Positions 1-6,304 of a stretch of DNA of 14,097 nt are shown one piece after another. Source of the stretch: Bacteroidota bacterium. Its GTDB lineage: Bacteria > Bacteroidota > Bacteroidia > Chitinophagales > Chitinophagaceae. Positions within the stretch are counted from its first letter, which is position 1. Every line of letters begins with the position of its first letter. The notes under the pieces were generated by a model. The model ran no database searches and had not been told where the DNA came from. It saw nothing but the letters and a program-made list of their open reading frames with translations. A program made the position numbers and the translations under genes. The stretch covers positions 1 to 14,097 of the forward strand of contig JAEYOL010000037.1 of assembly GCA_023411775.1 (NCBI GenBank). Reading direction: 5' to 3'.

Positions 1-1662
1 GCGGTTGCGCAGCGTTATAGCCTGGCTGATCTTGTAGCTTGCATGGATCCGCCAGTTTAGTTTAGGGACTGCCGAAAGGGCATTAAACACATAATCGCTT
101 CCAGTAATATTGGCCTGTTTTGCTTCAGTTCGAAACCGGGTATAAATTTCAGTTTGCCGGTTAGGCGTATAGGTAAACTGCACCAAAAACTCTTTACCCG
201 CTCCAGGTGCATCTGCCTGGAATCTCAGCCAGGGAAACCTGTACAGATCACTAAATAGATCGATACGCCATGAAGATAAGGGGCGTACACTGATCCCAAT
301 ATAGAAACCATTTTCATTGCTGGGGTAGGTATTTTCTGTAAATGCATTGGCGTTTACAGCCTGGTACTGCATGGGAATGGCACGATGGACAAGGGAGATA
401 TCAACACCTGGATCGACACTCATTAACATCCCATGTAGAAATGCTTTATTGAAATTTTTATCCATTGCGGCTTCGCCAAAAAGATGAAGATTCTTAAATG
501 TGTAACTATAATCAACACTCAAATTATACCAGGACCTGCCGCGAATGGCGAATAAATTATAGGGTTCATCTCTTTTCCTGACGGGTAATGAAAAACGATA
601 ATACACAGCATTAATACCCAATTGCCAGGTTTTTCCATACCATCTTGAATTACCGCCAAATGAAAATTGACGTAGCTGGTTGCGGTTGGAAAGTTCGGAT
701 TCGGTACGGTGCAGACCTGACATAAGTATCGAGGAGACATAATCTTCCTGTGTTGCTGCATCTGTATTTAAATTAGCGCTCAGCTTACGACTCGAAGCAA
801 AAGCAGTTGCTTCCAGGTTGCGCTTCCTAATGGTAATACCAATGCCGCGATTAAAGTTATACTCTCCCGCAGAATGATAAGGACGCAGTATCGCCGATTG
901 TCTTTTTACACCCATCACCTCAGCGCTTTTTTTAAAAGCAAGGCTTTGCCATTGAATAAGACCCTGCCCCATGTTGACTGTGAAATCACCTAAAGCGAAA
1001 GCTTTCACTATACCCGCATTCCTGGCAAACAAATGAAAAGAATAAAAATCGAAACCCTTGCCCTGTTTGCCTTTGAAAAACTGCTCACCCGCATCCTTAT
1101 CACCTACAATTCCGAACTGAAGGTTATTCTTGTAACTATATCGGTACCGGAAAAACACACGCTGCGGACTGCCGGCATATGCTGAACCGTTTGCATTTTT
1201 TTGAAAACCTTTTTGCCTTTCCAAAACCTGCGATACGCGAAGCAATAGTCTATGAGTGCCACCTACAAACCAATCTGCGATATCCTCTCTCACCGAAATG
1301 GGCGTTTCAATACTGATAAATGGAAGCAGTTTCCTGATGGTTTGAATATCCCAGGTTGGTATGGCCTGCAGCTCATAAATATGTATGAGTTTTCCCAATA
1401 TCCGACGATATGAAAGCAGGCTGGCGATCTGCAGATCTGTAAGTATTCGTAACTCACGAAGATCCTGCATATCTGCTGTGTTCAGGTTGACCGGGTTTGT
1501 TTTATAAACTTCCAGTTGTTGCAGGTAAGAATCATCCTCGGTTTCTACTTCTTCAATCTCGGCAAGATTCTCCAATTGTTGTTCGGCCCCGGCTGGAATT
1601 TCCTGCGCGATACAAACCTGGATTGTGCAGATACTAATCGTTATGAGTAAACGTGCTTTCAA
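1..1662 (-). CDS. Exported helix-hairpin-helix protein with predicted outer-membrane beta-barrel (3' end cut by window edge)
   Basis: A frame without stops runs from a TTG at 1662 to the left edge, giving 554 residues with the C-terminus missing. Residues 1-20 look like a signal peptide (MKARLLITISICTIQVCIAQ). Residues about 57-112 contain a ComEA-like helix-hairpin-helix region (PVNLNTAD, then LRELRILTDLQIASLLSY). HhH motifs usually contact DNA or act as small scaffolds. From about residue 130 on, the chain alternates hydrophobic and polar residues with many aromatics (for example FFRYRYSY, GFYIGISVRP, FLVQFTYTP), which suggests an outer-membrane beta-barrel. Proteins of this layout are common in Bacteroidota, usually 600-700 residues long, and I know of no established function. 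No in-frame ATG occurs before codon 65, inside the HhH region, so TTG is the likely start. It overlaps the stop of the upstream gene (ATTGA), implying translational coupling. Role unknown; a DNA-uptake or envelope role is inference. Confidence 0.8.
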   Translation of the reverse strand, partial: MKARLLITISICTIQVCIAQEIPAGAEQQLENLAEIEEVETEDDSYLQQLEVYKTNPVNLNTADMQDLRELRILTDLQIASLLSYRRILGKLIHIYELQAIPTWDIQTIRKLLPFISIETPISVREDIADWFVGGTHRLLLRVSQVLERQKGFQKNANGSAYAGSPQRVFFRYRYSYKNNLQFGIVGDKDAGEQFFKGKQGKGFDFYSFHLFARNAGIVKAFALGDFTVNMGQGLIQWQSLAFKKSAEVMGVKRQSAILRPYHSAGEYNFNRGIGITIRKRNLEATAFASSRKLSANLNTDAATQEDYVSSILMSGLHRTESELSNRNQLRQFSFGGNSRWYGKTWQLGINAVYYRFSLPVRKRDEPYNLFAIRGRSWYNLSVDYSYTFKNLHLFGEAAMDKNFNKAFLHGMLMSVDPGVDISLVHRAIPMQYQAVNANAFTENTYPSNENGFYIGISVRPLSSWRIDLFSDLYRFPWLRFQADAPGAGKEFLVQFTYTPNRQTEIYTRFRTEAKQANITGSDYVFNALSAVPKLNWRIHASYKISQAITLRNR

Positions 1663-2486
1663 TCCTCTGTCGATTTAAACTGGTAGATCAAAAGCAACCC
1701 TGGTGTAAGTCCCAGCTGTGGGTGATAAGAAGCGGTGACGTCAAACCTGGCTAATCTCCAGGAAAAACCGAGTCCAGTCCAGAAAATCGTGGTGGCTGTT
1801 GATAAGCCGGCCCTTACCTGCAAGTGAGTAATAACCCTGTATTGAAACCCTACGTTTACATTTATCGATTGTGCTTCTTCCTTTACGATTTCGGCGCTGA
1901 GAAAAAATTTATCTGAAGCATCGTAACCAAATCCAAGTGTAAACACGGAAGAAAGTTTTTCCTGCTGGTCTTTTCCAAATTTACCACCAACCGGGTTATT
2001 GCAATGCAAACCCGTGTGCAGTTTATCACTAATGTGAAGGATCATCCCTGCCTCAAAACTCAAAGCCGATGCATTTCCATAACCCGCGATCTGTATACCG
2101 TTGTAATTGAATTGGGCGCCAACATCGATTTTTTTTCCAAGCTTTCTCCCATAAGCAAGGCCCAGTTGTGTTTCGTTATAATCACTGAACCCGGCATAGA
2201 CTGCTTTCAACCCGAAACTACCGGATGCAGTAGGCAGACCAAGGACCGCGGAGTAATTGTTGAGTTCTGCCAGCATGAATTTTCTTTCCGTATAAACAGC
2301 AATCGCGGCATTTTTTATTTGAGCCAGAGCTGCCTGGTTGGCTGCAAAGGAGAAGATATCGTTATGTTCGGTACTGTATGCACCCAGACCGGTGTAGACA
2401 GGTGTTAGCGGGCGGTGAAGATTCTGGCTTTTCGCGATCAGTGTTACCACCAGGGCACAAATAATATTGGCGAATCGTAGCCGCAA
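1659..2486 (-). CDS. Small exported beta-barrel protein, PorV/PorQ-like fold
   Basis: This encodes 275 residues from a TTG at 2486. That start gives a clean signal peptide (MRLRFANIICALVVTLIAKSQ), whereas the longest frame begins at another TTG (2537) and adds 17 polar residues before the hydrophobic core. No ATG is available near the N-terminus. The mature part opens with LTPVYTGLGAYSTEHNDIFS and AANQAAL, which resembles the start of PorV/PorQ/FadL-like outer-membrane proteins of Bacteroidota. It continues with strand-like segments ending each time in glycine and aromatic residues (LGLAYGRKLG, IDVGAQFNYNG, FTLGFGYDAS, VNVGFQYRV). It lies directly upstream of the HhH barrel gene, with a 4-base overlap, so the two are almost certainly co-transcribed and may work together. 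The barrel fold is fairly clear; the specific family and function are not, and a T9SS PorQ role is not shown. Confidence 0.75.
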   Translation of the reverse strand: MRLRFANIICALVVTLIAKSQNLHRPLTPVYTGLGAYSTEHNDIFSFAANQAALAQIKNAAIAVYTERKFMLAELNNYSAVLGLPTASGSFGLKAVYAGFSDYNETQLGLAYGRKLGKKIDVGAQFNYNGIQIAGYGNASALSFEAGMILHISDKLHTGLHCNNPVGGKFGKDQQEKLSSVFTLGFGYDASDKFFLSAEIVKEEAQSINVNVGFQYRVITHLQVRAGLSTATTIFWTGLGFSWRLARFDVTASYHPQLGLTPGLLLIYQFKSTED

Positions 2487-2549
2487 ACCCTCATTTTTTG
2501 GAATATGTAAGCTAGAAAAACCCGATGGCCGAACCAAGGTGTTAAAACG

Positions 2550-2568
2550 GTAAAAAAACGTTTTTTAC
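2550..2568. repeat. Perfect 8-bp inverted repeat in divergent spacer
   Basis: GTAAAAAA (2550-2557) and TTTTTTAC (2561-2568) are perfect inverted repeats around ACG. The core can also be read as the even palindrome A6-CG-T6 at 2553-2566. It lies in the spacer between the minus-strand barrel gene and folD, where both promoters must sit. It could be an AT-rich upstream element, an operator or a weak bidirectional terminator. The palindrome is seen directly; its function is unknown. Confidence 0.5.
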
Positions 2569-2583
2569 TAAGACGGGAGCGGG

Positions 2584-2610
2584 TTGAGAAACAAAGTTTC
2601 TGTAGGTTTG
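2584..2610 (+). promoter_or_regulatory. folD promoter, Bacteroidota type, with embedded palindrome
   Basis: TAGGTTTG at 2603-2610 matches the Bacteroidota -7 consensus TAnnTTTG exactly. A TTG at 2584-2586 could serve as the -33 element, although the 16-base gap is a little short. The -7 box ends only four bases before the folD ATG at 2615, so the mRNA would be leaderless or nearly so. Between the two boxes lies a perfect hairpin, AGAAAC-AAA-GTTTCT (2587-2601), in a place where a repressor could act. That regulatory idea is inference. Confidence 0.6.
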
Positions 2611-2614
2611 CGCC

Positions 2615-3490
2615 ATGCAAATTTTAGACGGAAAGAAAGCCGCCCAGGCTATAAAGGATGATCTCAGAATCGATGTTGCTCAACGTTCTATAGAAGGTAA
2701 AAAAATACCACATTTGGCCGCCATCCTGGTGGGTCACAACGGCGCCAGTGAGACCTATGTTGCCGCCAAGGTAAAAGCCTGCGAAGAAACGGGTTTTAAG
2801 TCAACGCTGATACGTTTCGATGAGACCATTTCTGAATACAAGCTGTTGGAAAAGATCGAAGAACTGAACCAGGATACGGCGATCGACGGCATACTGGTTC
2901 AGCTGCCCCTTCCCAAACATATTTCCGATGAAAAAGTCATCAACGCGATCATCCCCGAAAAGGATGTGGACGGTTTTCACCCGGTCAATGTGGGGCGGAT
3001 GGTGCAGGGGCTGCCTTCTTATATTCCGGCAACGCCTTATGGAATTATGCTGCTGTTGGAATATTATAAAATTGAAACAAAAGGAAAACATGCCGTGGTG
3101 CTGGGCCGCAGTAATATCGTTGGTCGCCCCATGAGCGTCCTACTGAGTGGTAATACGAACCCTGGCAACTGTACCGTCACCATCTGTCACTCACAGACAA
3201 AAAATTTAAAGGAGATTTGCCTGCAGGCTGATATCCTGGTGGCAGCTCTTGGCAAAGCCGAATTTGTAACAGCCGATATGATCAAACCCGGCGCGGTAGT
3301 GATCGATGTAGGTATTACAAGGGTAAAAGACGATACCCGTAAAAGCGGGTTTAAATTAAAAGGCGATGTGGATTTTGATTCGGTAGCACCATTGACATCC
3401 TGGATCACCCCGGTGCCGGGTGGCGTGGGACCGATGACCATTGCTGCATTGATGAAAAATACGTTTCAGTCCTGTGTTGCCAGGAACTAA
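2615..3490 (+). CDS. folD: Bifunctional methylenetetrahydrofolate dehydrogenase / methenyltetrahydrofolate cyclohydrolase
   Basis: FolD interconverts 5,10-methylene-, 5,10-methenyl- and 10-formyl-tetrahydrofolate in the cytosol with NADP(H), supplying one-carbon units for purines and formyl-Met-tRNA. The 291-residue product has the normal family length. Visible signatures are YVAAKVKACEETG at 48-60, with Tyr48 and catalytic Lys52 (Tyr50/Lys54 of the E. coli enzyme); DGILVQLPLP at 91-100 with Gln96; KDVDGF at 116-121 with Asp119; GLPSYIPATPYG; the nucleotide-binding GRSNIVGRP at 164-172; and PGGVGPMT at 268-275. The ATG at 2615 gives the expected N-terminus MQILDGKKAA and sits just after a consensus -7 box. 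A 111-bp spacer separates it from queE. No oddities in the protein. Confidence 0.98.
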   Translation: MQILDGKKAAQAIKDDLRIDVAQRSIEGKKIPHLAAILVGHNGASETYVAAKVKACEETGFKSTLIRFDETISEYKLLEKIEELNQDTAIDGILVQLPLPKHISDEKVINAIIPEKDVDGFHPVNVGRMVQGLPSYIPATPYGIMLLLEYYKIETKGKHAVVLGRSNIVGRPMSVLLSGNTNPGNCTVTICHSQTKNLKEICLQADILVAALGKAEFVTADMIKPGAVVIDVGITRVKDDTRKSGFKLKGDVDFDSVAPLTSWITPVPGGVGPMTIAALMKNTFQSCVARN

Positions 3491-3546
3491 AGAGAAGCTG
3501 CGAGCAAAACCCTAACCACCAATAAAAAATAATTTCAAATCTAAAC

Positions 3547-3588
3547 ACTCACGACTCACGACTGACGACTGACAACTCACGACTCACA
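3547..3588 (+). repeat. Six-copy tandem heptamer repeat (ACTCACG type)
   Basis: Six back-to-back 7-base units fill 3547-3588: ACTCACG, ACTCACG, ACTGACG, ACTGACA, ACTCACG and ACTCACA. The array lies between the folD stop and the queE ATG, ending 13 bases before that ATG. The unit has no strong hairpin potential and no spacer structure. It may be a simple-sequence repeat, a protein-binding array or part of the queE 5' leader; no function can be read from the sequence. Confidence 0.85.
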
Positions 3589-3601
3589 GCTCGAAAAAAC
3601 A

Positions 3602-4225
3602 ATGCTCATCACTCCCAATATATCGACCCCGACCCTCCCCATCATGGAACACTTCTACACCCTCCAGGGTGAAGGTTTCTTCCAGGGCAGGGCTGCTTAT
3701 TTCATCCGGCTAGGTGGTTGCGATGTAGGATGTGTGTGGTGTGATGTAAAGGAAAGCTGGGATGCGACACATCATCCTTTAACGGGTATAGATATCCTTG
3801 TTGAAGAAGTAAAGAAAACACCCGCACAGATGGTGGTGATCACAGGAGGTGAACCATTATTACACAACCTCGATGCGCTGACGCAACAATTGCAGGGTGC
3901 AGGACTGGAAACAAATATTGAAACCTCCGGTTCATCGCCGCTTAGTGGTAAATGGAACTGGATTTGTTTGTCACCAAAGAAATTCAAAGAACCCCTTCCC
4001 GAAGTGATCAGTGTCGCGAATGAATTAAAGATCATCATTTACAACGCATCCGATTTCAAATGGGCGGAAAAATATGCCGCGCTGGTACCTGCATCCTGTA
4101 AGCTTTATTTGCAACCCGAATGGAGCCGGGCCGCGCAAATGACACCACTGATCGTGGATTATATAAAGCTTCATCCCCAATGGGAACTGAGCCTACAGAT
4201 CCATAAATATATAAACGTGCCTTAA
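3602..4225 (+). CDS. queE: 7-carboxy-7-deazaguanine synthase (radical SAM)
   Basis: QueE converts 6-carboxy-5,6,7,8-tetrahydropterin to 7-carboxy-7-deazaguanine, the step that builds the 7-deazapurine core of queuosine. The 207-residue protein carries the radical-SAM cluster motif CX3CX2C at Cys40, Cys44 and Cys47 (GGCDVGCVWCD), LQGEGFFQGRAAYFIRLGG just before it, and the SAM-binding TGGEP at 81-85. The C-terminus LSLQIHKYINVP corresponds to the usual LSLQTHKYLxIP tail, with Ile where Thr is common. The start at 3602 gives the short lead typical of Bacteroidota QueE before MEHFYTLQGEG; Met15 (3644) is a less likely alternative. No queC, queD or queF lies in the window. The enzyme needs a [4Fe-4S] cluster, SAM and Mg2+. 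Confidence 0.96.
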   Translation: MLITPNISTPTLPIMEHFYTLQGEGFFQGRAAYFIRLGGCDVGCVWCDVKESWDATHHPLTGIDILVEEVKKTPAQMVVITGGEPLLHNLDALTQQLQGAGLETNIETSGSSPLSGKWNWICLSPKKFKEPLPEVISVANELKIIIYNASDFKWAEKYAALVPASCKLYLQPEWSRAAQMTPLIVDYIKLHPQWELSLQIHKYINVP

Positions 4226-4297
4226 TATACCCCCACGATAGCCCAGGCATGGAATAAAATGCGATTAACTTCGTTATTAGTACTCAATCCCGGTTCA

Positions 4298-6211
4298 ATG
4301 AAAAAATTCGTTTTCTATCTTTTTTTCCTGGCCTTTGCCCAAAGCATTTTTGCCCAGAACTATGACCCTTCGAAGATTGACAAAAAAGCTTTTGCCTTCT
4401 ACAACCAGGCTATGGAAAAAGCACAGGACGGCCAGTTGGACGAAGCAGCGGTATTGTTACAGAACGCCATCCAGGCAGATAACAAGTACCTCGACGCTTA
4501 TCTTTCGCTGGCAGGAGTGTATGGTCAGCAGAAAAATTATAAAGCCAGTACAGAATATTATGAAAAGGCATTTGGCATGGATGCGGGTTACACTTTGGAA
4601 TACAAACTCCCCTACTCGATCAATCTTGCAGGCCTTGGTGAATTTGAAAAAGCATTAGCCGCGATCGATGATTTACTGGAGAATGATCCTCCGAAAAATT
4701 CAAATACATTAAAAGCCGCACAGTACCGTAAACGTTGTTACGAGTTTGCGGTGGAATATGCGAAAAAAAACCCAAACAAGGACTATGTGTTTGACCCGCA
4801 AAATATGGGCGCTGAGATCAACACTGCCGAATCAGAATATTTCCCTTCCCTGACCATTGACGGAACCGAGTTTATTTTCACCCGCAGGCTGAATGGCACC
4901 AATGAAGATTTTTTCACCAGCAAAAAAGAAAATAATACGTGGTCAGCAGCAAAGCCCCTGGAAGGGAATGTAAACACACCCCAAAATGAAGCTGCACAAA
5001 ATATTTCGCAGGATGGCCAGTGGCTTGTATTCACGGGATGTTACCGTCCTGATGGTTTTGGTAGTTGCGATCTTTATATTTCTTACAAAGAAAATGACGG
5101 TTGGAGTAAACCTATCAATCTTGGCGGATGGATCAATACCGACCAATGGGAATCACAACCCTGCCTGTCACCCGATAAACGCGAACTCTATTTTGCCAGT
5201 CGCAGGCATGGTGGCTATGGCGGTAGTGATATTTATGTTTCGCGACTACTTCCCAATGGTAAATGGAGTGAACCGGAGAATATGGGTGAAGATGTAAACA
5301 CCAGTGGTGATGAGCAAAGCCCGTTCATGCATGCCGATAACCAGACACTTTACTTCACGTCAAACTCCTGGCCCGGCTATGGCGATGATGATATTTTTTA
5401 TATCAGGAAAGGTCCGGGTGGCACCTGGAGTAAACCCATCAATCTTGGCTATCCCATCAACACGATCAATCGCGAAGGCACTTTGTTTATCGGCGCCGAT
5501 GGGAAAACCGCTTATTACGCGAGTGACCGCAGTGACAGCAAAGGCGGGATGGATATCTACAGCTTTGAGTTACGCGAAGACGTACGGCCTTATAAAACTT
5601 TATGGGTAAAGGGTAAAGTATTTGACAAAAAAACATCGGCGGGATTACCTTCCTCGGTGGAGTTAATTGATATCAGGGGCAAACAGACTATTTCGAATGT
5701 CCAAACCGATGAACAGGGAAATTACATGATCACGCTCCCTATGGGTAAGGACTACGCATTTAATGTAAATCGGAAAGGCTACCTGTTTTATTCAGAAAAT
5801 ATTTCACTAAGCACAGACCCTGCCGATTCTGTATTCCATAAAGACATTGCGCTGCAGCCTATAGAAGCCAATGCTTCCATTGTACTGAATAATATCTTTT
5901 TTGATGTAAATAAATGGGACATCAAATCTGAGTCACAGGCGGAACTCGACAAGGTCGTACAGTTGCTCAATGATAATCCAACCGTGAGGGTACAGATCGC
6001 CGGTCATACCGATAATGTGGGCAAACCATCGGAAAATCTTTTACTTTCCAACAACCGGGCAAAGGCGGTGGTAAATTACCTGATCAGTAAAGGCATACAG
6101 CCGCAAAGGCTTACCGCAAAAGGCTTTGGCGAAACAAAGCCGGTTGCTGAAAACAAAACTGAAGAAGGCAGGGCTAAGAACAGGAGAACGGAAATGACGG
6201 TCGTTAAATAA
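4298..6211 (+). CDS. PorE-like OmpA-family protein (TPR, PD40 propeller, carboxypeptidase-regulatory fold, OmpA C-domain)
   Basis: The product has 637 residues from the ATG at 4298, which places a signal peptide at the N-terminus (MKKFVFYLFFLAFAQSIFAQ). An upstream in-frame ATG at 4259 would bury it behind 13 extra residues. In order it has TPR-type helices (about 29-155); a PD40/WD40-like propeller (about 178-425) with repeated W-S-x-P-x-N-L-G...I/V-N-T and ELYFAS-type strands; a carboxypeptidase-regulatory-like beta domain (about 436-520, LWVKGKVFDKKTSAGLPS...TDEQGNYMITLP); and an OmpA-like peptidoglycan-binding domain (about 528-637). In the last domain, Asp572 (GHTDN) and Arg587 (SNNRA) match the diaminopimelate-binding pair. 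This is the layout of PorE, a periplasmic part of the type IX secretion system, but Bacteroidota encode several paralogues, so assignment to PorE itself is uncertain. A T9SS-sorted protein lies two genes downstream. Confidence 0.9.
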   Translation: MKKFVFYLFFLAFAQSIFAQNYDPSKIDKKAFAFYNQAMEKAQDGQLDEAAVLLQNAIQADNKYLDAYLSLAGVYGQQKNYKASTEYYEKAFGMDAGYTLEYKLPYSINLAGLGEFEKALAAIDDLLENDPPKNSNTLKAAQYRKRCYEFAVEYAKKNPNKDYVFDPQNMGAEINTAESEYFPSLTIDGTEFIFTRRLNGTNEDFFTSKKENNTWSAAKPLEGNVNTPQNEAAQNISQDGQWLVFTGCYRPDGFGSCDLYISYKENDGWSKPINLGGWINTDQWESQPCLSPDKRELYFASRRHGGYGGSDIYVSRLLPNGKWSEPENMGEDVNTSGDEQSPFMHADNQTLYFTSNSWPGYGDDDIFYIRKGPGGTWSKPINLGYPINTINREGTLFIGADGKTAYYASDRSDSKGGMDIYSFELREDVRPYKTLWVKGKVFDKKTSAGLPSSVELIDIRGKQTISNVQTDEQGNYMITLPMGKDYAFNVNRKGYLFYSENISLSTDPADSVFHKDIALQPIEANASIVLNNIFFDVNKWDIKSESQAELDKVVQLLNDNPTVRVQIAGHTDNVGKPSENLLLSNNRAKAVVNYLISKGIQPQRLTAKGFGETKPVAENKTEEGRAKNRRTEMTVVK

Positions 6212-6286
6212 AATTTTGGGGTTTAGCCGTCGTGTTTTTCGGTTTTCCTGGCGTTTTATCACCGGCGTAGTGCTGTGCTGAAAAAT

Positions 6287-6294
6287 TATTTTTG
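6287..6294 (+). promoter_or_regulatory. Probable dprA -7 promoter element
   Basis: TATTTTTG matches the Bacteroidota -7 consensus TAnnTTTG and ends 10 bases before the dprA ATG at 6305. No convincing -33 TTTG or TTG lies at the right distance upstream. If real, it gives a 5' leader of only a few bases and argues against the GTG at 6275 as start, since that codon would lie upstream of the transcript. Confidence 0.45.
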
Positions 6295-6304
6295 GCCGGT
6301 GACT

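Noticed and set aside
519..761. 80-codon minus-strand frame inside the HhH barrel gene
   Set aside because: It lies in a different frame of the same strand within a continuous 554-codon gene, so it is a shadow.
2004..2408. Plus-strand open frame of 134 codons opposite the small barrel gene
   Set aside because: The minus strand has a coherent exported barrel protein coupled to its neighbour. The plus-strand peptide is patternless.
3547..3588. CRISPR array at the heptamer repeat
   Set aside because: Units are 7 bases, contiguous and without spacers. No cas gene is present.
3491..3601. preQ1 riboswitch before queE
   Set aside because: The spacer holds a tandem heptamer repeat and A-rich DNA. 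I see no compact hairpin-pseudoknot with the conserved preQ1 core.
4259..4297. Upstream ATG as the start of the OmpA-family gene
   Set aside because: It would put 13 residues before an otherwise perfect signal peptide starting at 4298.
6275..6304. GTG at 6275 as the dprA start
   Set aside because: The added residues are atypical for DprA, and the codon lies upstream of the likely -7 box at 6287-6294.
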